Source: Heterotrichella gracilis | Lineage: Eukaryota; Sar; Xanthophyceae; Tribonematales; Xanthonemataceae | Assembly: GCA_032358255.1 (NCBI GenBank) | Contig: JAULBX010004332.1 | Span: forward strand, 62,001-126,000 | Reading direction: 5' to 3' | DNA length: 64,000 nucleotides | Shown here: positions 1-12,496 of the stretch, piece after piece | Position numbering within the stretch: position 1 is the stretch's first letter | Layout of the letters: each line of letters opens with the position of its first letter | Position numbers and translations under genes: made by a program | Notes under the pieces: model-generated | Told to the model about the DNA's origin: nothing | Seen by the model: the letters and a program-made list of their open reading frames with translations, nothing else | Databases searched by the model: none

Positions 1-260
1 TTTGGCGGGACGCACATGGTGTGGTGAAACCATCAAGGCATGCATGATCACAAAGTGGAGCGTACACTTCACCCATCCATAAGACTATTCACTAGGCCAT
101 CTTTGTTGATTAAGCTGCCCCCATGCAGTAGCCACAATGGGTTGAACCGTCATGCAGGGCTGGCAACTTGCCTTCAAAGATATGGCAATATGCAGCGAAA
201 GGAGTGAACATGCAAGGCCTGTGCATGCGCATGTGCCAACCCCCGGTGTGCATTGCTTGC

Positions 261-3069
261 CTTTGCCATCTGTCCCACATCTTGGATGCGGGACAGTCGT
301 GCGTATGTGAGCAGCTGCGTGGGCATGCGGTCCTCAAAGATGGGGAACTCCTGCGCCAGGTACACAATCACAGTTATTGCTTTTCTTTTGATCGCGAAAA
401 CACACGGAGAAATCCTACGCAGGGGACACACCAGCACAGTCACAATTACAATCCTCCACCATGCCATCGCACTCATAAACGATGAGCAGATCCTGTGGCC
501 AGGTCACACAATCAATTTGCCTCAACATTTTGCTGTTATTGTAATCACCGGCCTCGCCACAAAAGTTTGCAACCAAAATCCAAACCCTCCCCCAACCTGC
601 CCCATCCAACCCCCTCATGCTCCACCCACCCACCCACTGCGCCACCTATTCCCCACTCCCCACCCCCCACCTGCTCCGCACCGAACCCCTCCTGCTCCAC
701 CACCGCCTTCTTCATGGAGTACATGCGGTCGGCAGCCACCAGCGACACCCTCAGGCTGAGGCAGTCAGACAGGTTGTCGGGCTCCACCCAGCCTGTGGCA
801 AGCAGCAGCTCGCCGCTGGGCCGCCCATCGTACAGGGTCACCTCCTGGCCCTCCCTGGGGTGGGGGGGTGGGGGTAGCAAGGTGAGGTGTGAATGGGGTG
901 GGACAGGGTGGGGTGACTCATAGCTAGGGTGTGTGAGGAGTTGACACATGGTCAGCTGAGGGGCCTCCATTGGGTGGGAGGTTTGGGCTATACGCTGAAG
1001 GAACAGGTTACAAAGTGTTGAGCATGCTCTGCATCCTGAGCACCTAACTAGGGTGTTATTAGGGTCTCTGCACCCTGAAGCACCTATATAACCCTAGGGT
1101 ATGATGTAAGGGTTTTGGAGCGTGCCTGTAGGGTCTTTGCGCCCTGAGCACCACCGCGCTCCTCTCCGTGTCATAGTCCAGGACCGCCCCCTTGTCGTTG
1201 CCCGTCTTGCGCACCCCGTTCACCAGGGGGAGCAGCGCAAAGCATTGCGCTGAGGGGAGGTAGAAGCTGTTGGCAAACACCAGGCACACTGTGTTCATGA
1301 AGTTGGCCTCGGTGTACACACCTGGTGGTCGGGGTGCAGAGGGGGTGAGAGAGGTGTTGGGGGGCATGGATGCATGTATGTGCACCGCAAAAGTGGTAGA
1401 GCAACCAGAACAAGGCCAATAATTGGGGTCATGGGAATTGGGGCATTTCCATGTACCTTCCTACATAGAACTGCCCCAATTTCCATGGCCCCAATTCTTG
1501 GCCTTGCACGTGGGCCTACCAGCCCAGCCTTCATCCCAACCTCCCCATGTCCTTCGAGATTATTGCTGCCCATCCTACGTACAGGATGAGTGCTCCCTGG
1601 ATTTTGCCAAACCCTGGCAAAAAGCACCCCATGGTCCCCACCATGACCCTCCCCACCACCACCCCGCTTACTTGACGAGTATTTCCCGGGGTTTGCCTCC
1701 ACTGCCTGTGCGATGCTGGCCCACTCCTGGCGCAGCGCCGCCTCCCGCTGCCGCGCCTCGGTCAGTGTGGGTGAGCCAAGCAGCAGGTTTGCGCGCAGCT
1801 CGTCGGCCCACAGTATGGGTGTACGGGTGGTGTTTGGCAGCGTGTGGAGCAGGTTGCGCCACTCAGACAGCGCGCTCTGCAGGTGCGGGGTGGAGATGTT
1901 ACATATATGGCCACATAGTCATTTGCACTCCAAGAGTACCGCCGTTTTGGCCTCCAGTCCTGTGTTTTGAGTGGCGCAACCCATAATTTCCCATGCCATG
2001 AGCTCATGCAACCCCATGTCATTGCATGATACCTGTGTTTGCTGTGTCAATGCAAATGAATTGATGACATCTGATGCAAACCTTATCAAACCATTTGCCC
2101 CACATTCCTCGTGCCGCTGGCTGCATCAGCCACTCGCAAATAAACAACCGAAGTTAGTACATAACTATACCCCTGCCTGCATCAGCCACTGCCTGCATCA
2201 GCCACAAATACACTAACATACGAGCTTAGTACACCACCGCCTGCCTTCACCCACCTTTGCGCGCTCCGCCATCACCCACAGCGCCAGCCCCACCAGCTCG
2301 CTACGCCCGTGCGCCAGCTCAGCAACTGTGTCATGCTTGGCCACGTCGTAGCTGGTCACGGCTAGGAGATCGGGGATTTGGACCAGGATCTGTGGCAGGT
2401 GGGGACAGTGAGGGTGGGTGGGTGTTGCTGCCGGGAGGGGTGGAACCCATTGGTGGCCAAGCATGGGATGATGTGCATGGGATGATGCACGTGGGATGTG
2501 TGCATGGGCGGTGTCATGCCATCAGCCGTGGGTGGCTGGGGAGGGATGCAGCATGCGCTTGTGCTAACCAGTGCAGTGTAGTCTGTGGTGATGCCCTGCA
2601 GGAAATCGTGCATGGAATAGCATGAGGGCGCCATTCTTGGGCGATGTAACGTGGCCACACTGGCAATGCATACCTGGTTCTCAGCAACGTCCTGCGTGGT
2701 GACGAACCCAACCCGCGGTCCCAGCTGGGACTTGAACTCTGCTGGCTTGATGACTTGCAGCTGGAGTAGGTTAGACTGCACCAGCTGGGTGTCTAGCTCC
2801 TCGAAGGCATCGCAGCTGCCAGGCTCGGATGACGTCGCTGCTGCGGATACTAGCTGCGCTTTGCGGCCTGATGAGGTGAATCCTGAGGAGATGTTATGCC
2901 TAGAGCTTGTGCTTCCGTTGAGGAGTGGTGTGGCTAGTCGGCCAGCTAGGCGGGAGTGGTGATGGGCGTTCAAGGGTGCTGAACACGAGGTGCCTGGGTT
3001 GACCAACCGAGGGGCCTGTCCACTGCTGCAAGGCAACGATGAACATCGCGTCAACGCCACGAACGCCAT
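261..3069 (-). CDS. Rubisco LSMT-like SET-domain protein, 3' end beyond the window
   Basis: Exons (minus strand): 3069-2674, 2389-2255, 1876-1672, 1321-1126, 854-671, 350-261; 402 codons are visible and the last part lies left of base 1. Phases agree throughout. The start at 3069 opens a Ser/Arg-rich stretch that looks like a chloroplast transit peptide. The SET part is split: PRVGFVTTQDV, then IPDLLAVTS in exon 2, NFMNTVCLVFANSF in exon 4, and VTLYDGRPSGELLLATGWVEPDN in two pieces across exon 5, the last being the typical LSMT substrate/cofactor end motif (YGxxSxxELLLxxGFV). Exon 6 looks like the start of the C-terminal LSMT substrate-binding domain. Such enzymes methylate lysines of plastid proteins (Rubisco, aldolase). 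Oddity: where SET proteins usually carry an Asn-His pair this one reads PLVNGV, so activity is uncertain. Donors of exons 4 and 6 look like GC rather than GT. Divergent from the MMtag gene. Confidence 0.75.
1021..1165. repeat. Exon-edge copies in LSMT-like intron 4
   Basis: The minus-strand exon 4 edge (about 1131-1155) has two diverged copies in the intron at about 1061-1087 and 1027-1047. Each contains a version of tctgcaYcctgagcacc. The copies are separated by tagggt/aaccctaggg tracts. Confidence 0.6.
1411..1505. repeat. Long imperfect inverted repeat (hairpin) in LSMT-like intron 3
   Basis: The left arm from 1411 (starting caaggccaat) pairs with the right arm ending at 1505 (ending cttggccttg). 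The first 35 bases of each arm have about three mismatches. The stem then continues inward with a few mismatches for about ten more pairs to a six-base loop (ccttcc). It lies in the intron between exons at 1672 and 1321. The shape fits a foldback element or a small-RNA precursor; which of these cannot be decided from sequence. Confidence 0.7.
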
Positions 3070-3935
3070 CTCTCAGGCTCAGACAGTGCGGAAGTGGGTG
3101 ATGGGTCTAAGTGACATGCCCACATGCACGCGCCGAGAAAGCTAGGCACCCTCCTTCCTTGGCGTTGAGAGCTTGTATTCGTTGCGTCGTTTGCTATGAA
3201 ATGCAAGGTATGTTACACAACGCCAATTCTTGTTGTGGTCGAAGGGCGTGGTGGTGCTTGGTCTTTATGCATGCATTATCTGCTCCCCGTGTGGATAGGG
3301 TCCCAGCCCCCCTTGTCCGAGTTAGAGTTGTTTTGGGCAAACCAGGTTTAATGAACACGGCTCCGGGGTTTGGCGCAATGTTAATGCTGTTACTTGCCTC
3401 CGGCGCATTGCTTTCAACCTTTACTCATTGCACTCTGGTCCAGCCTTGGATGGCCACCCCAACCTTTGTCAGCGAGTCAGTGGCATAGTTTCGCCCCCAG
3501 CTGTGCGCTCCAGCAATAAGCAAAAACACCGCCTGAATGCATATCATTATTGCTGCCAGCTAACTGGGGAGTTTCGCAACTATTGTGTTCAATATAAATC
3601 AAGGTATGGCTGCCTATATGCATGCATAATAGGTGCATCCCATATGCATATGGTTGTTGCGCCCACCCAGCCATCCGTGCGTGACACAATGCGCCTGCAA
3701 CATATATGAGGAGGATCCGTAACTTCCAACCGCCATACCTGCACTTCGTGCCATCGTGTTGGTGACACCAACCCCACACGGTGATGTCACAGACCAATCA
3801 GATCCACTATCAGGTGGCAACTTCAACAATTGACTGTACGCAGACCGCAGCCAGAGGGATATCATACCACCTTGAAGTCGAGTCACCTCTTTCACTTAAC
3901 AGCAGTGGCCTGCATAGCCCCTCCTAACCGCCAGT
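3070..3935. promoter_or_regulatory. Shared intergenic region between two divergent genes
   Basis: These 866 bases separate the start codons of the LSMT-like gene (minus) and the MMtag gene (plus), so they must hold both promoters and 5' leaders. I see no convincing coding potential and no clear TATA box or other motif. Confidence 0.45.
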
Positions 3936-6900
3936 ATGAGCCTGTACAACGGGCCTCCTAGGGGGGGTACCCGAGGGGGAGCTGACCAATTCAGCTGGGA
4001 CAACATAAAGGGGGACAAGGACAGGTAGGTTCAAGCACTGCGGTTAAGCAAGTGAAAAGCAGGTGTGCACTTGTGTGGACTATTGCATGGTGGCCAAAAC
4101 CCTCCGAAAACCCCACATTACCCTCCCACCCTGTGGACGCTGCGCAGCTGGGGCACTGTGGAACCTTGAGCCGCAAGGGAATACGCAAGATGTGCATTCA
4201 TTGCAAAGCGCATCTTGCATTCACGGGTTTCACTGCCACCCTTGCACATTGTGCTGACCTGCACATGCTGCCCACATGGCACACACCAAGGCCTGTGCCT
4301 ATCCCCCCCGTGCACCTGCTCACCCCTTACTGCCCCTTCCCCTCGTGTTCCCGCAGGACGTACTACCTTGGCCACAGCGTGAAGGCGCCAGCTGGCAGGT
4401 GGCAGAAAGGTGCGGGCCAGGGTGCAATGAGCAACGGGGAATGTACGAGGGTGCGGGTGGGGCTCCCTTAGTACATGTGGGTGCATCGCCACATGGTCAT
4501 ATCGGTGATGGCCACACCGCAGACTGTTTCTAGTATCACCCTCTGCCACAGTGTGGGCCATACTGCATGGACGTGGATGGGATGTTTGTGCGGGATCATG
4601 CTGCAATGGACGTGGATGTGTGTGTTGGCCATGCTGCATGGACGTGGATGGGATGTTTGCATGGGATCATGCTGCAATGGTCATCGCAGGATGCACAGCG
4701 TGTTATCAGTTGCTTGGTGCCACACATTCTAGCAGTGTAGCCAGGTCAGCAGTCAGCCTTGCACACTGTGGACACACATCGCTCTCTTGACAAGCCCGTG
4801 TGCATTTCCCCATGTTGTTGGGGCTCTACGGAGCTGCCATCTGGCAGTGCCGCCTTCGTAGGACTGGGTGTCTGGCGTGTGGGCCAATGTTGGAAGCATC
4901 CCAGCTGATGCGTGCATGTCACTGTGACTGGGGTTCCATGCAGTGGCAGAAAGCGGTTTCATGATTGCATGCAGCATACAGTGGCAGCCTCATTTTGTAC
5001 CAACCATTAGGCAACCGATTTCATCACCGAACAATGTAAATCCAATTTACCATCCGGTATGTCATCCCCGTGTCCATTCAACCATTTTTCACCCACCCAT
5101 CCCGCTGTAGGCAAGGACCTGCTTTGGTACACCAAGGGGGGCGAGGATGGTGGTGGTGCTGCGGCTGACGAGCTGGCTGCTGTGAGGCAGCGGGAGGAGG
5201 ACCTCATGGCAGAGGTGGGTGGGTGGGTTGGTGGTGGCGGTGATGGTGGCAGCATTGATGTTGTTTGTGTTGTCGGTGATAGTGGATGGGGCGCACGTAT
5301 CACTGCGAAGCCTATGTGGTGACGGTGGGTGGTGGCGCGCATTGGCACATCATGCTCAAAGACATAACTAGGCGTGGGAATCAAATTCTTATAACCTACA
5401 AACCTTGGAGACCATCCCAAAAACCCTATCGTCCCCCTTGCAGGCCCTGGGGATCAAGCCCAAGATGATCAAGCGCGAGGTGCAGGCCAAGCTTGAGAAG
5501 CACGAGCTGGCGGCGCTGCTGCAGGGGGGAAATCACGAGGAGGAGGGGGACGGGGAGGGGGGGGGAGGGGCCACCGCTGGGCTCACTGAGGCGGACCGCA
5601 TGAAGGGGCTGGGATACGCACCGTACGTGTGGGGATTGGGGATTAGGGCCGGGGACAGGCGGTAGTGCGCAGGGAGAGCTGCTGGTTAGGCATACTTTCA
5701 GCCTCATCTGGATGGCAACTAGCCCCACATATGCTGTTGCAATGTACATCACATATTCCATTAAAAAGGGCACTGCACCGAGGGGATCGGGGTCCTCCTG
5801 GGTTGGTTGCACATTCCCTCATCCAATGCAAATCCCACGGATGCAGTGCGCTGCAGTGCGCCTCCCACGCTTTACCCACCCCTTGCCATGCACAGGAACG
5901 CCATGGCGGGCACCACCGCTGGCCACGAAACCCTAGCTGGGGTTGGCAACCTGTCCGCCCTTCCCCCGCCTCCACCTCCACGTGGCGGCCCCACAGGCGC
6001 CCTGCCCGGCCCTCCCGCCAGGGGTGTGGCCAGCTTGAGCGAGAGGGATTTGAAAAAGCTGCTCAAGATCCAGCGCAAGTCGGAGCGCAAGGAGAAGCGC
6101 AGGGAGAAGAGGAAGGCGAAGAAGGTGGGGAGGGAGTCGTGAGAGCCCGTGTTTGGGGGGTTAATTTGGTCGGATCTGGGCCAGAGTATGGTTGTTGGCA
6201 GGCTTGTCTGCCTGAGAACAGGGTTTTGGTGTATTGTTGGGCCCCAAGATGAGGTGTAGGGTTCACGCTAGGGTATTGATGTATAGTTCCAAGGTGAGGT
6301 GCAGGTCTCACGCTAGGGTTTGTCCTGCAGGCCAAGAAGGCGGCCAAGAAAGCAGCCAAGGAGAAGCGAACGGACAAGGACAAGCAGGTTGAGGAGGGGG
6401 CCAAAAAGCACGAGGAGAAAGGCAAGCGCAGACAGCGGGAGTCATCCAGCAGCAGCAGCTCTGACTCAGGTGTGTGTGCTCTTGGTTTTAGGTGGGGCGG
6501 TTGCCAGCTAGGGGACAACTGGGCACTTACATAAACCCCGGCACGTGTTGGGGCACTACTTGCATTGCGGTGCCAGATGATGGACTCCACGTACATACTG
6601 GAGGGTTTGATCAAAGTGCCGCGAGGGTGCGCGTACTGGGTGGATTGGACCCTGGAAAAAAACCCTGACCAAAGTATACGTAGACTTCCTGTGCACCCAA
6701 ATGTTGTGTACCCCATGCACTGTCACACATCGGATGGACCAAGCAGAGTGGCGCCGCCCCCCACCATGCCCCCGCATGTTCACAGGTGCCAGCGACAGCG
6801 GGTCAGACAGCGACGCCAGCGGCGAGCCTGTGGCCTGCAAGCGCACGCGGCATGGCAGCCCTGCAGCCTCGCCGCCGCCACCCAGGCAAGGCGGCAGGGG

Positions 6901-7225
6901 CGCCACTGATGCGCGTGACGCAGTCGAGGAGGGGAGGGGGAGGGGTGGTCAGGGGGAGGAGGGGAGGACTGCCAGGAGGGGCAGCGCCAGCCCTGAGGAC
7001 CGGCGGGTGCAGCGCCATGACCGGGACCGTGGTGGGGATGATGGGCGCCCCCGGGATGGCAGATATTGCGCACGTGATGGGGATAGGAGGCGGCATGATG
7101 GGGAAGAGAGGAGGCGCGGCTGGGATGAGCGGCATGGCAGGGATCGAAACGGGGATGAGGGGGGCCGCAGTCGGCATCGCAGCCCGCAGCAAGAACGTCG
7201 CGCACGGAGCAGTGATGGGCGGTGA
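3936..7225 (+). CDS. MMtag-domain protein (multiple myeloma tumor-associated protein 2-like)
   Basis: Exons: 3936-4024, 4357-4409, 5111-5214, 5444-5628, 5896-6124, 6331-6469, 6786-7225; 412 aa with all phases consistent. The first 60 residues carry the MMtag signature: MSLYNGPPRGGTRGG, then DQFSWDNIKGDKDR, YYLGHSVKAPAGRW and QKGKDLLWYTKG, matching the conserved N-terminus of the eukaryotic family. The middle has a proline run, then a Lys/Arg-rich coiled segment; the C-terminal 150 residues are Ser-rich then Arg/Asp-rich like splicing-associated RS/RD proteins. The family is nuclear and a kinase substrate; its exact job is unsettled. The start at 3936 is fixed by the family N-terminus. The exon 4 donor is taken as TACGT|GTGGGG because only that keeps the frame. 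Function in RNA processing is inference from composition. Confidence 0.85.
4556..4680. repeat. Tandem direct repeat in MMtag intron 2
   Basis: Two 54-base copies at 4556-4609 and 4627-4680, starts 71 bases apart, differ at about four positions. Each begins ggccat and ends gctgcaatgg. They lie inside the intron between exons ending 4409 and starting 5111. Confidence 0.85.
6246..6319. repeat. Short direct repeat with tagggt tracts in MMtag intron 5
   Basis: Copies at 6246-6274 and 6291-6319 share the pattern aagRtgaggtgYagg...cacgctagggt. The second copy sits just before the exon 6 acceptor at 6330. It is the same style of junction-adjacent repeat seen in other genes here. Confidence 0.6.
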
Positions 7226-8007
7226 TGGTGTAGCACATGAATGGTGGTACCTCTGGCCCTGCATTTCCTGCTTCAAGCTTGCCCAGCTGCGCCGGGCAGG
7301 AAGCTCTAGGACACAGCGGCAGCCTACACCCATCATGGCTCACAATCAATCATGACAGCTGCCATGACATGTATGCTTGAACATTGCCATAATGATTGGA
7401 GCAATTACCGGTATGATGTTCCATCTCATAAACCCTTGCAGTACCGTTATCCCACTTACGGTAGTCTAGTGCTGCTCAATATCTTACCGTTGAATGGCAT
7501 AGCGCCATGTCCCCGCTGTATTCTTTATTTTGAAGGTTACACCGGCTGAAAAGACAAACTCCTGTCAACTGAGAGCAGAATCTGATAGAAACTCAGTTTC
7601 CATTTAGAGGTGCTGCTACGATTGTGACCCAAGCTTTTACAGACTGTGTAACTTACACCTTAAAGGAATACACGCGGCATCTGGCAAATTGCGTGATTGA
7701 ATCAGGCATCACTCAAGTGTCGTCCGGGACAATGTATCGTGTACGCGTCAATTCAATTCAGTGACTTCGAATTGAGAGGACTGCTACTGTGTGGCAACTC
7801 AGTGCAACAGTGATGTGCTAAGCAAGTCGCTGCTCAAGAGACAATTTAACAACATCCAATGTTGGTGCGCTTTGTCCGTGCTGGTGCACTACGGCACACA
7901 GGAGTAACCCTAGGCACCCATGCAAAAGACCCCCCAAAACACTGCAAAAATCTTGCTCAACGCCAGCGCCATGCCTGCACGCTGCACATCAGGGTTCATG
8001 ATGGCTT
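7226..8007. other. Convergent intergenic region
   Basis: This stretch separates the stop codons of the MMtag gene (plus) and the unknown minus-strand gene. It should hold both 3' UTRs. A TGTAA, the usual chlorophyte poly(A) signal, occurs near 7637 on the plus strand. No coding potential is recognised. Confidence 0.4.
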
Positions 8008-10392
8008 TCACCACGGCCGATGGCTGACCTCTGTCAGCAAATGGCACCCCCTCAGCACCGCCCCGCCCTGTGTGCCGCCATCCCCGCTGGACGCGGCCGG
8101 CAAGCCCGTGGCGCATGCCGCTGCCTGTGTGGCCGCCTCGGCGTCTGCACAGTGGATGCGCATCATGGCGATCTCAGCTGCCTGCCATGCGGGCAGCACC
8201 GCCTTGATGTGGCGCGGCGTGGAGGCGCCAGGTGGCATGCCGAAGCGCATCATGGCCAGCGCATCCACAGCGGCGCGCATGGCAGTTGACAGGCAGTCCT
8301 TGAAGGGATAGGTGCACACAGAGGGGGCTGCGGAGAAAGCGGGTGGTGCAGCTGCCGCCGGGGCGCGTGGGGCGGGTGGCGGGAGGGAGGCTGTGGCTGC
8401 GCGGCATTTGCGGGCGGCGGCGAGTGGCGGGTGGCTGGCTGGTACTGGTGCTGCTGCTGGTGGAGCGGGTTGCTGTGGAGGTGTGGCAATAGCCACCCGC
8501 AGTACCTGTGGGTTGCGGCGGTGCTCCCGACGCATGGAGCTGCGCGGCTTGGTGGGGTGGGGTTTCACCTGCGGGCGAGATGCAGGGGGGAGAGTCAGAG
8601 CAACACCTTTGCAGTGCGTATTCAGCCTGCTGGGGCGCATTGTAACTAATCGCACTGGGCTACACACTGCGGCTGAAAGTAGCCCATATGCAAAAGTCAA
8701 CATGCAAAAATCTGTAAATATCTCCCACAGATTTGAGACAAGCCTCACCCCCCAAGATAAACCTGTCAGGCACGCAGCTGCCGCAGTAAGCAATAAACCA
8801 CACCAGGCACCAACCCTTGAGCACTCACCAGCGACTCCGCCCCAGGCGCAGCTGGCTCACTCTCCGGAGAGTCCACCCACAGCGAGGGGGGGAGGGTGCG
8901 CGCCACCTTCAAACCCCGCTCAAGCCCCACATCCTCAGCAGGGCCAGACAGAGGGCTGGGGCCAGGCCCGCCCAAGGGCCGCCTGCGCTTGCGAATCGTG
9001 GTGGGCGCCGCGTGCTTCATGCCGCTGGCCTCCTCTGCAAACAGCTGCATGGCCACCTCCCTGACCGCGGTTTGGGGGGTGGAGTCGGTGGGCCTCAAGG
9101 GGAGGAGGGTGGATGGCGGTGGGGGGATTCGCGTGGCTGCGCCCTCGGGAAGGGTGGTCATCCTGCATGGCAAGGCAGGCGAATCAGGCGGGTGGTCTCC
9201 AATCCCACGCAATGTACCGTCACGCAGCGCTTGCTTGTGAGGCCAAATGCACTAGAAACTGCCACCATATGCATCACTAGCGGCAGTCATCACAAGGAAC
9301 CAAGTGTGCTTTCCATGTGGTAGCGGCATCCAAATGATGCACACTGTGATGATCCAACATGTGGCAGCCTGTATGAACAGCAGTGTGGAATCAAATGCCA
9401 TCAAGCAACGCACTTGGACATTGCCAGTTGTGGCGCCAGCACTGAAGGGGTGTAGGGTCCCGCTGTGGCGGGCGTGGCAGCCCCCACCGCCACTTCCACA
9501 TCCACAGCTGAACTATGCGGCGCATCGGAATCTGTGCCACTCGCTTTCTGTGTGCAATCATCCCCTTGTCCCTGCCCATGCTGCCCCACAGCCCCGCTGA
9601 AACGCCGTTCTGCCCACTTGTCTGGTGCGGATCCTGCAGGCTCTGCTTCAGCCACATCCGCATCGTCGCACATGGCGCTACCCCCGTGAGCTTCATCTGC
9701 CAAGCAGTCCTGTGAGGAAGGTTCCTGTGCACTGTTATGCGCCCCAGCTCCAGCCTCCTCCTGACGAGCTGTGCAGTCCTGAGCCAGTGGCGGTCGCTGC
9801 TGGTGCTGCTGGTCTCCATCTGTCACAGTGGAGCCCTCCAGGGGTGCCCGCACAGGGTAATGCTGCTGATGCTGCTTGTACTCTGGGCGTGGGGCCGTTT
9901 TGTGCCCCGCTTCCGCCTCCTGCAGGTGCACAGGGCCTGAGTCAGCGACCTGGCAGGCTTAGGCGGGGTGCTGCAATTGAATGGCAATTCATGCTGTGCG
10001 AGTGGCCAACATTAACGGAAGCAATGTGTGTTCCATCGTTGCGCCATGCTAGAGTGCAATTGTGTAGATAGGAGCAGGAGCAGGCCCACCAGCGCCCTGC
10101 GATAACCCCGCACCTGGTGGCCCCTGCAGTTCTCCTTGTCACGCTGCGCGCTCTCCTCACTCCCCTGACTTGCCTCACCAGGCGGCGCGGTCACTACATG
10201 CGCCGCACGCGTGGCCTCCCCCGCTGGCGGGCCCTCGCTCCCCTTGCGCCCCGGCCGCTGCCAGTTGAAGATGTCCTCAAAGTCGCGCAGGGCGGCTTGG
10301 CCGGGGGGGTGCAGGTCCACCCGACTGTCCCAGGTCCAGGGGAGGAGGTTGCGCAGCTCCTTCAGCTGGCGGGGCTCCCTGGCTTTGGACAT
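8008..10392 (-). CDS. Unknown protein, Pro/Ala/Gln-rich, probably nuclear
   Basis: Exons (minus): 10392-10114, 9919-9414, 9162-8829, 8568-8008; 559 aa, phases 0, 2 and 0 agree. I do not recognise the family. The N-terminal 50 residues are the best-ordered part and include LRNLLPWTWDSRVDL and DFEDIFNWQRPGRK, aromatic and acidic. The middle (about 95-370) is low-complexity Gln/Glu/Ala/Pro, with a basic TTIRKRRRPLGGP patch that could be a nuclear localisation signal. A second ordered segment lies near the C-terminus (PFKDCLSTAMRAAVDALAMM onward), Ala/Met-rich and probably helical. There is no signal peptide or membrane span in the spliced product. The start at 10392 is the first ATG of the open frame. 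The 3' end is tentative: the stop at 8008 follows a possible donor. An adaptor or chromatin protein is possible, but that is only a guess. Confidence 0.55.
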
Positions 10393-12496
10393 GGCTACTG
10401 GCGCCCTGCGGGGTTGGGAACAAGTGGGTCAACATACCATAGAATTAACATCAAAGCTGGTGTTGAGGAGGGAAAAGGCGGTGCCAGGCATCGTGCGGCT
10501 GGTGCCAATAGCAGGGTGGGTGTTGGGTGCAACACTTGGGCAGTTTTTGCTGGGTTATTGGTAAGCTGCCTATGCAAACAGGTTGATAATGCGATGTTTC
10601 TCCTCCAAATTGAACCCAGGATGGACATATGAGGACCATTGCATGCCCGTGAAGCTTCTGGAGAACCGATCATCAGGTCACGTGTCTAGGCATGTCAAAA
10701 TGAGATGGCATGGTGTGGTCCAAACGCCAGCACTGGCCGACTTCACAGGTGTTGGTGTATTGCCTGCTTTATCAAAGGTAACATGGGTGTCTAATATATC
10801 CACAAGCTAGGAAGAAATACACGCTTCAGGAGCACGCCAGGAACTACTATCCAGGCCAGCCCATACATAACTGCTACACGGCAGACGGTCAATGGATGCA
10901 GAGAATGCATCGTATCGGGCGCAGCAGACTGCCTGAAACGCACCACAAAAACTAAAATCCACCAAAGCTTCCAACGTAACACCCAACTTTCACTGAACAC
11001 CGCTTCTGCACGGCACGGCTGCGTACTTCCGACAGTGCGATGGGCAGTCAATGACCTTGATAAATCTGCTCAGTTGTGTTTCGGTGCCGTACCCTCCGCA
11101 GATATAAACCCTCTTTCAGCCAGTAAAACAAACAATATCCTGCAACGCCCAGCTCGCTCCTTATCAGCCAATGGGAAACGCTTCACATGGACATGAGATA
11201 CGCACCAACCCACGTCAACGATGTGCGATGCGTTTCAACTGCAACATCCGTCCATCACGACGGTCGAAGCACACCATATTACCGTGCAGTTTGGGAGTTG
11301 GCCTGTCGTACCTTCAGTCACACCTCCTGTAAAGCTGAGCTCAACACGCCTCCGCGACGATGATGGTGTCGACAGGTCAGCTGCACCTGACTTTTCAACG
11401 CAAAAGTAATTTAATCACTTCAGATGAAGCGAACCACAAGCAAATCTGCTCCATACGTCTGATTGCTGCAGCATATGGCCGTCGTCGCTGCGTTTCACCC
11501 ACACTTGTACAAGTCAAGCCACCAGGCAGGTCCCGCCTCGCCGCCTCTCAAAATTCAAATTGGGCAGGGACAGCCAACAGGTGAAGACAATATACTGGGA
11601 GGACGGGGATAAATGATCAGCACCAGTGGTGGTAATTGCAATTGGAATTGGAATCACAAATCACAGGCTGTTGGTGAAACCCATACTTTCACCACCAACC
11701 TTGACTAATAACCTGTGATGAACCAGATGAACATGCAACCTGGGTAAGTAAGGTTTTGTGCTTGCCATGCCATGAAGTGCCATTCCATGCCGTCCCAATG
11801 GTGTTGTACGCGGCGCGCTGGCACTTTGAGCCTTAGAACCCCCTCTTAGAACTAGGGCGCAAACACTTTCTCCATTAATATATTACTCGCTGCAAGGAGG
11901 AGGGTTGAGCATGTTTGCAAAGCGGTGGGCACCGCAACAGCCACACCATACAATTGCCAGCGGTTGGTCACCCATGCGCGCTTCTACTGAAGTGCTTAAA
12001 TTGTCAGAACTAGGAAGGGCAATAGTTAACCATCAACTGCTGTTCTCTAGTACTCTATATGAATCAAACAATACTTTGTGCCATCCCAACCAGCGAGCAC
12101 CACGGTCATCTAAAGTGCCGAATAAGAAATTTCTCAAACCTAGATTTGTATGGTGTTCAAAACAATATCACTAGAAAAGTTATCTAGCCAAAAATGAGGT
12201 GTGAACAGCACAAAGCATCAGCTTTTCTGCAAGGACTAAGAAGGAAGGGGGCTTGAGATGACTATAAAAGCTGCAAAATTCCAATCATAAATAGAACCAG
12301 AGGGTGGTCAGGAACACGTTATGCTGTGCCAAGTACCCAAAACTTGTTACTGTACCTCCCATCTCCGGATATCCTCAACACTGTTAACCAGGGATGTGTT
12401 TGCCAGCACTTGATCACGGCGCGTGGTAATGCGTGACAGGACTAAAACTCTGCGCGCACCACACCCTGCCGTGCTGCACCCTGCACGCCCGCCGCC
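10393..12496. other. Intergenic region, about 2.1 kb
   Basis: It lies between the start of the unknown minus-strand gene (10392) and the stop of the GT2-like gene (12497). It holds the promoter of the former and the 3' UTR of the latter. Local AT-rich patches occur near 11590-12300. Open frames are short and show no family signature or splice-consistent extension. Confidence 0.4.

Noticed and set aside
6780-7355. Several long frames on both strands
   Set aside because: All overlap the last MMtag exon, whose Arg/Asp/Ser-rich frame is the one continuous with family motifs and splice phase.
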